Shown here: piece after piece, positions 48,540 to 59,561 of the stretch | Layout: each line of letters opens with the position of its first letter | Position numbering within the stretch: position 1 is the first letter of the stretch | Source: Psychromonas sp. L1A2 | GTDB taxonomy: Bacteria; Pseudomonadota; Gammaproteobacteria; Enterobacterales; Psychromonadaceae | Length of the DNA stretch: 64,000 bases | Direction of reading: 5' to 3' | Assembly (NCBI RefSeq): GCF_009828855.1 | Contig: NZ_WUAG01000002.1 | Location: 868,001-932,000 of the forward strand | Notes under the pieces: generated by a model | What the model was told of the DNA's origin: nothing | Database searches by the model: none | What the model saw: only the letters and a program-made list of their open reading frames with translations | Translations under genes and position numbers: made by a program

Positions 48540-49870
48540 CCCTCCCCTTGACTGATATTTTTAGCTTGCAGTGTTTTGACTTTCAGGGCGCATGGCGAAT
48601 TAGGCACTGCCTAGTTTTATGAGCGGAGGAGCTCTGCGAGTCCTGTTTTCAGCTTGCAGATCTTTTTTGTGTTGATTGTTGGATAGATTATTCAATTAAT
48701 CATTCATGTTACAAAGATCAAAAAATAAACCCTAACACCAGAAACCCTGCAGGCTAAAGCCAGCGCCCCAAAGTCAAAAGTGGTTTACCACGAAGGTACG
48801 AAGGGTGAAGAAGGTTAGAGCAAAAGCGATTAATCATAAGTAATGAATTAGAGCTTTTCTTCGTGCCCTTCGTGTAGCGTAGCGCTTCGTGGTTATTTTG
48901 GTGCTTTCAAGTAAAAGATCGATAATCAAAACTATTGATTTAAATTATGTTGTTTAGGTGCGCATGGCGAATTAGGCGATAGCATAGTGTTATGAACGGA
49001 GGAGCTCTGCGAGTCCTGTTTTCAGCTTGCAGTATTTTAACTTTCGGGGCGCATGCTTCAGCTTGCAGATCTTTTTTGTGTTGATTGTTGGATAGATTAT
49101 TCGATTAATCATTCATGTTACAAAGATCAAAAAATAAACCCTAACACCAGAATCCCTGCAGGCTAAAGCCAGCGCCCAAGGTCACAAGCGGTTTACCACG
49201 AAGGTACAAAGGGTGAAGAAGGTTAGGCCAAAAGCAATTAATAACAAGTAATGGATTATAGCTTTTCTTTCGTGTCCTTCGTGTAGCGTAGCGCTTCGTG
49301 GTTATTTTGGTGTTTTCAAGTCAAAAGCTGACATTCGGAGCTAGGAAGCTGAATCGTGTTGATTGTTTGACAGATTATTCGATTGATCATTCGTGTTACA
49401 AAGATCAAAAAATAAACCCTAACACCAGAATCCCTACAGGCTAAAGCCAGCGCCCCAAAGTCACAAGCGGTTTACCACGAAGGTACGAAGGGTGAAGAAG
49501 GTTAGAGCAAAAGCGATTAATCATAAGTAATGAATTAGAGCTTTTCTTCGTGCCCTTCGTGTAGCGTAGCGCTTCGTGGTTATTTTGGTGCTTTCAAGTA
49601 AAAGATCGATAATCAAAACTATTGATTTAAATTATGTTGTTTAGGTGCGCATGGCGAATTAGGCGATAGCCTAGTGTTATGAACGGAGGAGCTCTGCGAG
49701 TCCTGTTTTCAGCTTGCAGTGTTTTAACTTTCGGGGCGCATGCTTCAGCTTGCAGATCTTTTTTGTGTTGATTGTTGGATAGATTATTCGATTCATCATT
49801 CATGTTAAAAGATCAAAAAATAAACCCTAACACCAGAATCCCTGCAGGCTAAAGCCAGCGCCCCAAGGTC
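48540..49870 (+). repeat. Left cluster of ACCACGAAGG-type repeats
   Basis: Three tandem-like units of roughly 280-450 bp. Each combines GCGCATGGCGAATTAGGC..., AGCTCTGCGAGTCCTGTTTT, AACACCAGAATCCCTGCAGG, GGCTAAAGCC palindromes, and the long inverted-repeat core from TTTACCACGAAGGTACGAAG to CTTCGTGTAGCGTAGCGCTTCGTGG. Cores start near 48788, 49193 and 49475. The same family occurs in reverse orientation at 56570-59460. No coding capacity; flanks of motX and tuf. Confidence 0.85.
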
Positions 49871-49883
49871 AAAAAATAAAAGA

Positions 49884-50367
49884 GTAGAAACAACACCAGC
49901 ACCTACATGCACTTGGTATAGCGCCACCTTCGCGGATTACGAAATGGAGACTTTCAACTTTTCTACAGGCATAAAAAAAGAGAGCCTAAGCTCTCTTTTT
50001 TTAATATTGTTTAACTAAAAACGTGTAATTATAAATTACGCGATGATAGTAGAAACAACACCAGCACCTACATGCACTTGCTATAGCGCCACCTTCGCGG
50101 ATTGCGAAATGAAGACTTTTAACTTTTCTTACAGGCATAAAAAAAGAGAGCCTAAGCTCTCTTTTTTGAATATTGTTTAACTAAAAACGTGTAATTATAA
50201 ATTACGCGATGATAGTAGAAACAACACCAGCACCTACATGCACTTGGTATAGTGCCACCTTCGCGGATTGCGAAATGGAGACTTTTAACTTTTCTTACAG
50301 GCATAAAAAAAGACAGCCTAAGCTGTCTTTTTTGAATATTGTTTAACTAAAAACGTGTAATTATAAA
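49884..50367 (-). repeat. Tandem array of tuf 3'-end plus terminator duplicates
   Basis: Units of about 166 bp anchored on TTACGCGATGATAGTAGAAA recur at 50368 (the real tuf stop), 50202, 50036, and a truncated one from 49884. Each copy holds the last 60-70 bp of tuf, in which CGTACTGTT is replaced by a segment able to form the small hairpin TGCACT...AGTGC(C)A, then a terminator (AGAGAGC...GCTCTCT or AGACAGC...GCTGTCT with A/T tails). All copies share the tuf reading direction. Confidence 0.92.
50304..50333 (-). terminator. Terminator of tuf (first of three repeated terminators)
   Basis: AGACAGC-CTAA-GCTGTCT (50311-50328) with a seven-A run on the left giving U7. Near-copies with stem AGAGAGC/GCTCTCT lie at about 50145-50162 and 49979-49996 in the repeat units. 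Confidence 0.88.
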
Positions 50368-51552
50368 TTACGCGATGATAGTAGAAACAACACCAGCACC
50401 AACAGTACGGCCACCTTCGCGGATTGCGAAACGTAGACCTTCATCCATAGCGATTGGACCAATTAGTTCAACAACGAACTTAAGGTTATCACCAGGCATT
50501 ACCATTTCAACACCTTCTGGAAGCTCAACAGCACCAGTGATGTCAGTTGTACGGAAGTAGAACTGTGGACGGTAACCTTTGAAGAATGGAGTATGACGAC
50601 CACCTTCATCTTTACTTAGTACGTATACTTCAGATTCGAACTTAGTATGCGGCTTGATAGAACCAGGCTTAGCTAGAACTTGACCACGTTCAACGTCTTC
50701 ACGTTTAGTACCACGTAAAAGAACACCAACGTTCTCACCAGCACGACCTTCGTCAAGCAGTTTACGGAACATTTCAACACCAGTACAAGTAGTTGTAACT
50801 GTATCTTTAAGACCAACGATCTCAACAGATTCACCAACTTTGATGATACCACGTTCAACACGACCAGTAACAACAGTACCACGACCAGCAATTGAGAATA
50901 CATCTTCAATTGGTAGGATGAATGGTTTGTCGATATCACGCTCTGGAAGAGGAATGTAAGTATCTAGTGCATCAGCAAGTTCAAGGATTTTTTCTTCCCA
51001 TTCAGCTTCGCCTTCAAGAGCTTTAAGAGCTGAACCAAGGATAACTGGTAGGTCATCACCTGGGAAATCATATTCAGAAAGAAGTTCACGAACTTCCATT
51101 TCTACTAATTCTAGTAGCTCTTCATCATCAACCATGTCACATTTGTTTAAGAAAACAACTAAGTGTGGAACACCAACTTGACGAGAAAGTAGGATGTGCT
51201 CACGAGTTTGTGGCATAGGACCATCTGTAGCAGCAACAACTAAGATACCGCCATCCATTTGAGCAGCACCAGTGATCATATTTTTAACATAATCGGCATG
51301 TCCAGGACAGTCTACGTGTGCGTAGTGACGAGTTTCTGTATCGTATTCGATGTGAGAAGTATTGATTGTAATACCACGTTCACGCTCTTCTGGAGCATTA
51401 TCGATTGCAGAGAAATCACGGATGTCGCCACCGAATTTCTTAGTTAATACAGCAGAGATTGCAGCTGTTAAAGTAGTTTTACCATGGTCAACGTGGCCAA
51501 TTGTACCTACGTTTACATGTGGTTTATTACGTTCAAATTTTTCTTTAGACAC
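50368..51552 (-). CDS. tuf: Elongation factor Tu
   Basis: GTPase that delivers aminoacyl-tRNA to the ribosome. The start is GTG at 51552 ([20 protein letters not shown]), after GAAGG, giving the usual 394 residues; E. coli tufA also uses GTG. G1 [10 protein letters not shown]3 DCPGHADY, G4 NKCDMVDD; domain 2 and domain 3 are complete to [10 protein letters not shown]. Last gene of the str operon. Its 3' end is tandemly duplicated downstream. Confidence 0.98.
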   Translation of the reverse strand: MSKEKFERNKPHVNVGTIGHVDHGKTTLTAAISAVLTKKFGGDIRDFSAIDNAPEERERGITINTSHIEYDTETRHYAHVDCPGHADYVKNMITGAAQMDGGILVVAATDGPMPQTREHILLSRQVGVPHLVVFLNKCDMVDDEELLELVEMEVRELLSEYDFPGDDLPVILGSALKALEGEAEWEEKILELADALDTYIPLPERDIDKPFILPIEDVFSIAGRGTVVTGRVERGIIKVGESVEIVGLKDTVTTTCTGVEMFRKLLDEGRAGENVGVLLRGTKREDVERGQVLAKPGSIKPHTKFESEVYVLSKDEGGRHTPFFKGYRPQFYFRTTDITGAVELPEGVEMVMPGDNLKFVVELIGPIAMDEGLRFAIREGGRTVGAGVVSTIIA

Positions 51553-51626
51553 AGTGTGTACCTTCTTTATCAGTAAATACCTCTCCACATGCCATCACAT
51601 GGAAAGGCGTTAGTTTAATTTATTTT

Positions 51627-53723
51627 TTATTTCGCTTCAATAATTGCGTTAGCAATTTTTTTAGGCGCATCGGCATATTCTAAAAACTCCATCGAATAAG
51701 ATGCACGACCTTGCGTTGCTGAACGAACTGCGGTTGCATAACCGAACATTTCAGACAGCGGTACTTTAGCATGTACGATCTTAACGCCACCAGGGCCATC
51801 GTCCATTCCATCTATAATACCACGACGACTATTAAGATCGCCAACAACAGTGCCCATCCAATCTTCTGGAGTAGTTACTTCCACTTTCATCACAGGTTCA
51901 AGAATTGTTGCATCAGCTTTTAATGCCCCATCTCTAAAACCCATCATACCAGCAATTTTAAATGCCATTTCGCTAGAGTCAACCTCATGGTAAGAACCAT
52001 TTAGTAAAGTGACTCGTACGTCAAGCATTGGGTACCCAGCAAGCACACCTTGGTTCATTTGTTCTTCACAGCCTTTGCTCACCGCTGGAATGTATTCTTT
52101 AGGGAAAACATTCGCAGCCATTTCATTCACAAATTCAAAACCAGCACCACTTTCCAGCGGTTCTAATCTTAGTTGGACATGGCCATAATGGCTAGGTCCT
52201 TCGCCTTGACGAATAAATTTACCTTCAACCTCAACCGTTTTACGGATGGTTTCACGGTATGCAACTTGAGGATTACCCACGTTACAGTTAACAGAAAACT
52301 CACGACGCATACGATCGACTATAATATCTAGGTGAAGTTCACCCATACCAGAGATCAGTATTTGTCCAGACTCTTCATTCGTTTCAACACGAAATGAAGG
52401 ATCTTCAGCAGATAGTTTTTCTAGTGCTAGCGCTAATTTATCTTGGTCGGCCTTGGTTTTAGGCTCAACCGCAATTTGAATAACCGGTTCAGGGAAATCC
52501 ATACGCTCAAGAATAATATTCTGTCCAGCAACACAAAGCGTATCCCCTGTAGTGACGTCTTTAAGACCGATCACGGCGGCGATGTCACCGGCGCGAACTT
52601 CTTTGACTTCCTTACGTTCGTTAGCATGCATCTGTACGATACGTCCTAAACGCTCTTTTTTGCCTTTAATAGGAATAAAAACTTGTTCACCAGCCTTAAC
52701 TACGCCGGAGTAAACTCGCATAAAGGTTAACGTACCCACGAATGGGTCAGTAGCAACTTTAAATGCAAGTGCAGCAAATGGTGCATCATCTGAAGCAGGA
52801 CATTCAATCTCTTGATCATTGTGTCCATTGATAGCTTTAATCGCTTCAACTTCCACTGGAGAAGGTAAATAATCGATTACCGCATCTAACACTGCTTGCA
52901 CACCTTTATTTTTAAAGGCGCTGCCACACGTTGCTAGGACGATCTCGTTATTTAACGTACGAATACGTAAACCTGCTTTGACTTCTTCTTCTGAAAGCTC
53001 ACCTTCTTCAAGGTATTTTTCCATTAGTTCATCATTTGCTTCTGCAGCTGCTTCTACTAGTTCTTCGTGCAAAACTTGCGCGTGTTCTAATAGTTCAGCA
53101 GGAATGTCATCATATTTAAATGTCATTCCTTGATCTGCATCGTTCCAATCAATCGCTTTCATTTTAATGAGGTCGATAACTCCGCGAAAGTTTTCTTCTG
53201 TTCCAATATTCAGATGAATAGGAACACAAGTAGCGCCTAAGCGAGTTCGAATTTGCTCAAGTACAGATTCAAAATCAGCGCCTGTTCTATCCATCTTGTT
53301 AACAAATACAATACGCGGAACGTGGTATTTATTAGCTTGACGCCAAACAGTTTCTGATTGAGGTTCTACACCTGACGAGCCACAAAATACAACTACAGCA
53401 CCATCTAACACACGTAATGAACGTTCAACTTCAATAGTGAAGTCTACATGTCCAGGGGTATCGATGATATTGATGCGGTGTTGCTCATACTGGTTTTGCA
53501 TGCCCTGCCAGAAAGTAGTAGTCGCAGCGGATGTGATAGTAATACCACGTTCCTGCTCCTGCTCCATCCAGTCCATTGTTGCTGCACCATCATGTACTTC
53601 ACCAATTCGGTGAGATACGCCAGTGTAGAACAATACACGCTCTGTAGTAGTAGTTTTACCTGCATCGACATGAGCGACAATACCGATATTACGGTAACGC
53701 TCAATGGGAGTTGTACGTGACAA
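51627..53723 (-). CDS. fusA: Elongation factor G with atypical domain IV loop; TTG start
   Basis: GTPase that drives tRNA-mRNA translocation and, with RRF, ribosome recycling. The best start is TTG at 53723 (read [12 protein letters not shown]), 7 bp after AGAAGGA, giving 698 residues (E. coli 704). G1 [10 protein letters not shown]3 DTPGHVDF, G4 NKMD are normal, and the domain IV tip [11 protein letters not shown] keeps the histidine. In domain IV loop I, about residues 501-509, the usual SGGRGQ(Y/F)GHV reads [10 protein letters not shown]. Position between rpsG and tuf is the normal str operon order. Confidence 0.95.
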   Translation of the reverse strand: MSRTTPIERYRNIGIVAHVDAGKTTTTERVLFYTGVSHRIGEVHDGAATMDWMEQEQERGITITSAATTTFWQGMQNQYEQHRINIIDTPGHVDFTIEVERSLRVLDGAVVVFCGSSGVEPQSETVWRQANKYHVPRIVFVNKMDRTGADFESVLEQIRTRLGATCVPIHLNIGTEENFRGVIDLIKMKAIDWNDADQGMTFKYDDIPAELLEHAQVLHEELVEAAAEANDELMEKYLEEGELSEEEVKAGLRIRTLNNEIVLATCGSAFKNKGVQAVLDAVIDYLPSPVEVEAIKAINGHNDQEIECPASDDAPFAALAFKVATDPFVGTLTFMRVYSGVVKAGEQVFIPIKGKKERLGRIVQMHANERKEVKEVRAGDIAAVIGLKDVTTGDTLCVAGQNIILERMDFPEPVIQIAVEPKTKADQDKLALALEKLSAEDPSFRVETNEESGQILISGMGELHLDIIVDRMRREFSVNCNVGNPQVAYRETIRKTVEVEGKFIRQGEGPSHYGHVQLRLEPLESGAGFEFVNEMAANVFPKEYIPAVSKGCEEQMNQGVLAGYPMLDVRVTLLNGSYHEVDSSEMAFKIAGMMGFRDGALKADATILEPVMKVEVTTPEDWMGTVVGDLNSRRGIIDGMDDGPGGVKIVHAKVPLSEMFGYATAVRSATQGRASYSMEFLEYADAPKKIANAIIEAK

Positions 53724-53800
53724 TGCAATGTCCTTCTTAAATAAAGCTTTGTGCAAATAGAAACGAAAAAGCACAAGCAAAAGCCTGTGCTAATATTTTT

Positions 53801-54298
<498 letters not shown>

Positions 54299-54355
54299 TT
54301 ACCCAAAACATATTAAAATTAAATAGTGTTTGTTTGGCCTTACTTACGGAAAGTA

Positions 54356-54730
54356 TTAAGATTTAGGCTTTTTAGCACCGTACTTAGAACGACCGTTACG
54401 ACGTGCTGCAACACCTGAAGTATCAAGTGCACCACGAATTGTATGGTAACGAACACCCGGTAAATCTTTTACACGACCGCCGCGGATCAAGATTACACTA
54501 TGCTCTTGCAAGTTATGGCCTTCACCACCGATGTACGAAGTTACTTCGAAACCGTTAGTTAGACGTACACGAGCAACTTTACGCATTGCCGAGTTAGGTT
54601 TTTTTGGTGTAGTAGTATATACACGAGTACATACACCACGTTTTTGAGGACACGCTTCTAGCGCAGGAACGTTAGTTTTTTGAACTTTGTCCTTACGCGG
54701 TTTGCGTACCAATTGTGAAATTGTTGCCAT
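54356..54730 (-). CDS. rpsL: 30S ribosomal protein S12
   Basis: 124 residues from ATG 54730 ([15 protein letters not shown]). Decoding-centre protein; lysines in [13 protein letters not shown] (K43 region) and [13 protein letters not shown] (K88 region) are wild-type, that is, the streptomycin-sensitive form. First ribosomal gene of the str operon, with ribosome site TAGGAG. Confidence 0.98.
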   Translation of the reverse strand: MATISQLVRKPRKDKVQKTNVPALEACPQKRGVCTRVYTTTPKKPNSAMRKVARVRLTNGFEVTSYIGGEGHNLQEHSVILIRGGRVKDLPGVRYHTIRGALDTSGVAARRNGRSKYGAKKPKS

Positions 54731-54966
54731 TGTTAAATAGCTCCTAATGTGTGTGTGAAAAATCAAGCCCTAAAGATTAGGGTCGCAAGAGTTTACGCTT
54801 AATAGAAAGGCGAGTCAATAAATAGGCAATTGTGTTTTTGCTCACAAAACAACAAAGATAAAACGCAGGTATTTAGTTAACCACGTTAAAGAGATCAAGA
54901 TGTAAAGGTAATAGTATTCAAAGTGGCGAGATTTAAGGAAAACTAATATTAACTAAAAAGTGCTTA

Positions 54967-55257
54967 TTACCAAGCTAATTGGCTTTTACATTGAATCGTT
55001 AAATCCACAAAAGCAGGATAATCGATTATTTGACCTACATTAGCCATTAAGCCACGCGCCTCGAGATCATCTTGTAAAACAAACAAACGCTTACTCTCAT
55101 GCAGCTTTAGTAGAGTTGCTTTTTGTTCGATAGTCGCACTCGTTGCTATCACTGCATCGTTTATCAATAACAATATATCATTATCAGCGATTTGCTTTAA
55201 ACAATCATGTAGCGCAAAAGTACTTAATGGGGAGCTATTAACCGTATGTAATATCAT
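54967..55257 (-). CDS. tusB: Sulfur relay protein TusB
   Basis: 96 residues, DsrH-like (MILHTVNSSPLSTFALHDCL, LLINDAVIA). With TusC and TusD it forms the hexamer that passes sulfur from TusA to TusE-MnmA for 2-thiolation of U34 in tRNA Lys, Glu and Gln. The start follows the tusC stop directly (TAAATG). Confidence 0.93.
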   Translation of the reverse strand: MILHTVNSSPLSTFALHDCLKQIADNDILLLINDAVIATSATIEQKATLLKLHESKRLFVLQDDLEARGLMANVGQIIDYPAFVDLTIQCKSQLAW

Positions 55258-55623
55258 TTAAAAACTCAACAATTGATCTTGCATAGCAAGCTGTGAATTT
55301 ATTTCATCGGTACTTAGCAGTGTAGTTTTAATAACTAATTGTTCTACCGAAATATTTCTTATAGAAAGTGATTGCTGACAAACATAAATTTGTTCAACAT
55401 CATAAAGCTCAAGCATTTGTAACATAGGTTGAAAATCTTTTTGCAGAATCAAATCAGCTTGATGCTTGGCAAGCAATTGATAGACGCCATCACCAATAAA
55501 AAAAAGGCTTAAAGATTCATTAAACGCAGAAAGAGCCAAACTCAGATCTAACGCTTCACGTGCATGAGTAGTTCCATGCGGTGCACGTCGATTTACAATA
55601 CCAATCTTCTTTTCCATGCTCAT
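55258..55623 (-). CDS. tusC: Sulfur relay protein TusC
   Basis: 121 residues, DsrF-like: MSMEKKIGIVNRRAPHGTTHAREALDL opening (in parts) and YDVEQIYVCQQSL. Middle gene of tusDCB, 19 bp after tusD. A second ATG six bases in (MEKK) is an alternative start. Confidence 0.93.
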   Translation of the reverse strand: MSMEKKIGIVNRRAPHGTTHAREALDLSLALSAFNESLSLFFIGDGVYQLLAKHQADLILQKDFQPMLQMLELYDVEQIYVCQQSLSIRNISVEQLVIKTTLLSTDEINSQLAMQDQLLSF

Positions 55624-55642
55624 ATCCTAAAGTTTCACCAAC

Positions 55643-56047
55643 CTAAAATTGTACCAGACGGTCACAATTGGCTGACAACTCAGCTAACTGACCTAACCCA
55701 CTTAATACAAAAGGTGATTTAAGATTATAATTGGAAAGTGCTAATTGTTCAGCTTCCTGTTGATTAACAATCCCACGACGTAAAGAAGCAGAAACGCAAA
55801 CCTCTAATGGAAATTGATATTCTTTAGCTAAATCAGCCCATAAATCCGGTAAATTAACTTCATCGGTTGCTGGGCTAATCAGGTTACTTGCCGTCAATAC
55901 ACCATCAAGATAAAAAAATACGCCACTAACTTTGTGCCCTGCTTTTAACGCTGCAAAGCAAAATTGGTATGCACTAGAGGCACTTTGCTGACTTGCTGGG
56001 TTGCCAGTCACTAAGAGTGTAAATTTTGTTACTTGATGGTCAGACAT
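55643..56047 (-). CDS. tusD: Sulfur relay protein TusD
   Basis: 134 residues, DsrE-like, with FTLLVTGNPASQQSASSAYQ and the sulfur-carrying cysteine in LEVCVSASLRRGIV (about residue 79). First of tusDCB, which leads directly into rpsL-rpsG-fusA-tuf as in other gammaproteobacteria. Confidence 0.94.
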   Translation of the reverse strand: MSDHQVTKFTLLVTGNPASQQSASSAYQFCFAALKAGHKVSGVFFYLDGVLTASNLISPATDEVNLPDLWADLAKEYQFPLEVCVSASLRRGIVNQQEAEQLALSNYNLKSPFVLSGLGQLAELSANCDRLVQF

Positions 56048-56073
56048 TATTAACCTTATAGTCTAAATTGAAT

Positions 56074-56466
56074 TTATTTAGACGCTACAAATGCAACAGC
56101 TTCAACTTCAACTAATACATCTTTTGGTAAACGAGCAACTTCAACACATGAACGAGCAGGTGCTAATGTTGCAAAATATTTACCGTAAACTTCATTGAAA
56201 GCAACAAAGTCATTCATATCTTTAATAAAACAAGTTGTTTTCACTACTGTTTCGCCAGTTGCACCAGCTGCTTCTAGAACAGCAAATAAATTTTTCATTA
56301 CTTGCTCAGTTTGTTCTGCAACGCCACCTTCAACAATTTCCATTGTTTCTGGGTTTAATGGAATTTGGCCAGAAGTAAAAATCATATCACCGAATTGATT
56401 AGCTTGAGAATATGGACCAATTGCTGATGGCGATTGTTCTGTACTAATAATTTTTTTAGTTGTCAT
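56074..56466 (-). CDS. ridA: RidA family enamine/imine deaminase
   Basis: Hydrolyses reactive 2-aminoacrylate and other enamines released by PLP enzymes. 130 residues, with [16 protein letters not shown] near the start, [10 protein letters not shown], and the C-terminal signature [20 protein letters not shown] in which the conserved arginine binds substrate. 26 bp upstream of tusD on the same strand, so probably the first gene of that operon here; in E. coli ridA is elsewhere. Confidence 0.95.
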   Translation of the reverse strand: MTTKKIISTEQSPSAIGPYSQANQFGDMIFTSGQIPLNPETMEIVEGGVAEQTEQVMKNLFAVLEAAGATGETVVKTTCFIKDMNDFVAFNEVYGKYFATLAPARSCVEVARLPKDVLVEVEAVAFVASK

Positions 56467-56569
56467 TTAAGGCTTATCCTAATCAGTTAAATTTGAGACT
56501 GTATATTGAAGTAGAAGCAAAATAAAAACAACGTGAAATAAGAAAAAACTTAGAAATCGACTCTAGTCT

Positions 56570-59460
56570 CTTGAACTTCGGCGCACTGGCTTTAGCCTGC
56601 AGGGATTTTGGGGTTAGGGTTTATTGTTTTGGTCTTTGCACAACAAATGATTAATTGATTGATTAACCCATACAACAATCAATACAATTTAACTTCATAG
56701 GTCCGATTATCGACCTTTTACTTGAAAACACCAAAATAACCACGAAGCGCTACGTTACACGAAGGACACGAAGAAAAGCTATAATCCATTATCTGTTATT
56801 AACCGCTTTTATTCTAACCTTTCTCACCCTTCGCGATAAACCGCTTTTGAATTTGGGGTGTTGACTTTAGTCTGCAGAGATTTTGGTGTTGTGGTTATTG
56901 TTTTAATCTTTGTATCTTTGTATCTTTGTATCACTAATGAAGAATTATGAATTGAGTACACCACCTAAAAATCAACACCAAAATAACCACAAAACGCTGC
57001 GCTACACGAAGGACACTAAGAAAAACTATAATCCATTACCTGTTATTAACCGCTTTTACTCTAACCTTCTTCACCCTTCGTACCTTCATGGTAAACCGCT
57101 TTTGAATTTGGGGCGCTGGCTTTAGCCTGCAGAGATTTTGGTGTTGTGGTTTATTCTTTTAATATTTGTATCTTTGTATCACTAATGAAGAATTATGAAT
57201 TGAGTACACCATCTAAAAATCAACACAAAAATAACCACGAAGCGCTGCGCTACACGAAGGACACGAAAGAAAAGCTATAAGCCATTAGCTGTTATTAATC
57301 GTTTTTACTCTAACCTTCTTCACCCTTCGTACCTTCATGGTAAACCGCTTTTGAATTTGGGGCGCTGGCTTTAGCCTGCAGAGATTTTGGTGTTGTGGTT
57401 TATTCTTTTAATATTTGTATCTTTGTATCTTTGTATCTTTGTATCACTAATGAAGAATTATGAATTGAGTACACCATCTAAAAATCAACACAAAAAAGAT
57501 CTGCAAGCTAAAGCATGCGCCCCGAGTAAATATAACCGCAAGCTAAAAACAGGACTCGCAGAGCTTCTCCGCTCATGACACTAGGCTGTCGGCTAATTGG
57601 CCATACGCCCCAAATAACAAAAGCGACAACCGACACAATTTAACTTCATAGTTCCGATTATCGATCTTTTACTTGAAAACACCAAAATAACCACGAAGCG
57701 CTACGCTACACGAAGGACACGAAAGAAAAACTATAAGCCATTATCTGTTATTAATCGTTTTTGCTCTAACCTTCTTCACCCTTCGTACCTTCGTACCTTC
57801 GTGGTAAACCGCTTTTGACTTTGGGGCGCTGGCTTTAGCTTGCAGAGGCTTTGGGGTTAGGGGTTGTTGTTTTTATTTTTGTATCTTTGTATCTTTGTAT
57901 CACTAATGAAGTATTATGAATTGAGCACACCACCTAAAAATCAACACAAAAAAGATCTGCAAGCTAAAGCATGCGCCCCGAGTAAATATAACCGCAAGCT
58001 AAAAACAGGACTCGCAGAGCTTCTCCGCTCATGACACTAGGCTGTCGGCTAATTGGCCATACGCCCCAAATAACAAAAGCGACAACCATACAATTTAACT
58101 TCATAGTTCCGATTATCGACCTTTGACTTGAAAACACCAAAATAACCACGAAGCGCTACGCTACACGAAGGGCACGAAGAAAAGCTCTAATTCATTACTT
58201 ATGATTAATCGCTTTTGCTCTAACCTTCTTCACCCTTCGTACCTTCGTGGTAAACCGCTTTTGACTTTGGGGCGCTGGCTTTAGCCTGCAGGGGTTCTGA
58301 GGTTAGGGGTTGTTGTTTGTATCTTTATACCACTAATGAAGAATTATGAATTATGAATTGAGTACACCATCTAAAAATCAACACAAAAAAGATCTGCAAG
58401 CTACAAACAGGACTCGCATAGCTTCTCCGCTCATGACACTAGGCTGTCGGCTAATTGGCCATACGCCCCAAATAACAAAAGCGACAACCGACACAATTTA
58501 ACTTCATAGTTCCGATTATCGACCTTTTACTTGAAAATACCAAAATAACCACGAAGCGCTACGCTACACGAAGAGCACGAAGAAAAGAGTAAAAGCTAAT
58601 CAAAAAGCACTTTATTCACTATTTTTTATTAAGTACTTTTGCTCTCCCCTTCTTCACCCTTCGTGGTAAACCGTCTTTGACTTTGGGGCGCTGGCTTTAG
58701 CCTGCAGGGGTTCTGGTGTTAGGGTTTATTGTTTGTATCTTTATACCACTAATAAAGAATTATGAATTATGAATTATGAATTGAGTACACCATCTAAAAA
58801 TCAACACAAAAAAGATCTGCAAGCTAAAAACAGGACTCGCAGAGCTCCTCCGCTCATGACACTAGGCTGTCGCCTAATTCGCCATGCGCACCTAAAACAA
58901 CATAATTTAAATCAATAGTTTTGATTATCGATCTTTTACTTGAAAACACCAAAATAACCACGAAGGGCACGAAGAAAAGCTCTAATTCATTACTTATGAT
59001 TAATCGCTTTTGCTCTAACCTTCTTCACCCTTCGTACCTTCGTGGTAAACTGCTTTTGACTTAGGGGCGCTGGCTTTAGCCTGCAGGGATTCTAGTGTTA
59101 GGGGTTACTTTTTTGATCTTTGTAACATGAATGATTAATTGAATAATCTATCCAACAATCAACACAAAAAAGATCTGCAAGCTGAAGCATGCGCCCCTAA
59201 TGACAAAAGCGACAAAATACCGCAAGCTGAAAACAGGACTCGAATAACAAAAGCGACAACCAACACAATTTAATTTCATAGTTCCGATTATCGACCTTTT
59301 ACTTGAAAATATCAAAATAACCACGAAGTTCTCCGCTACACGAAGAACATAAAGAAAAGACAATAAGCTAAGCAAAAAGCACTTTATTCACTATTTTTTA
59401 TTAAGTACTTTTACTTCGCCCTTCGTGTTCGTGGTAGACCGCTTTTGACTTTAAACAGCA
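56570..59460 (-). repeat. Right cluster of ACCACGAAGG-type repeats
   Basis: About 2.9 kb with at least seven units of the family at 48540-49870, in the opposite orientation. The landmark GGTAAACCGCTTTTGA (or variants) recurs near 56835, 57088, 57343, 57805, 58250, 58663, 59043 and 59430, alternating with AACCACGAAGCGCTACGCTA and GGGGCGCTGGCTTTAGCCTG. Short TTTGTATC microsatellites occur at 56903, 57170, 57417 and 57880. It separates ridA from rpoC and has no real ORF. Confidence 0.85.
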
Positions 59461-59501
59461 AATCACAAAGTACAAACTCGAATAAACTCAAATTTCAGGC
59501 A

Positions 59502-59529
59502 TAAAAAAAGGTGCCGAAGCACCTTTTTT
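59502..59529 (-). terminator. Terminator of rpoBC
   Basis: AGGTGC-CGAA-GCACCT (59509-59524) with a seven-A run on the left, U7 in the transcript, 33 bp after the rpoC stop. Confidence 0.88.
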
Positions 59530-59561
59530 CTAAAGCAAAATTAATTGCTTATATTCACTAC

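Noticed and set aside
56910-59375. Several 60-75-codon ORFs between ridA and rpoC
   Set aside because: They fall in non-coding repeat units and are not conserved from unit to unit.
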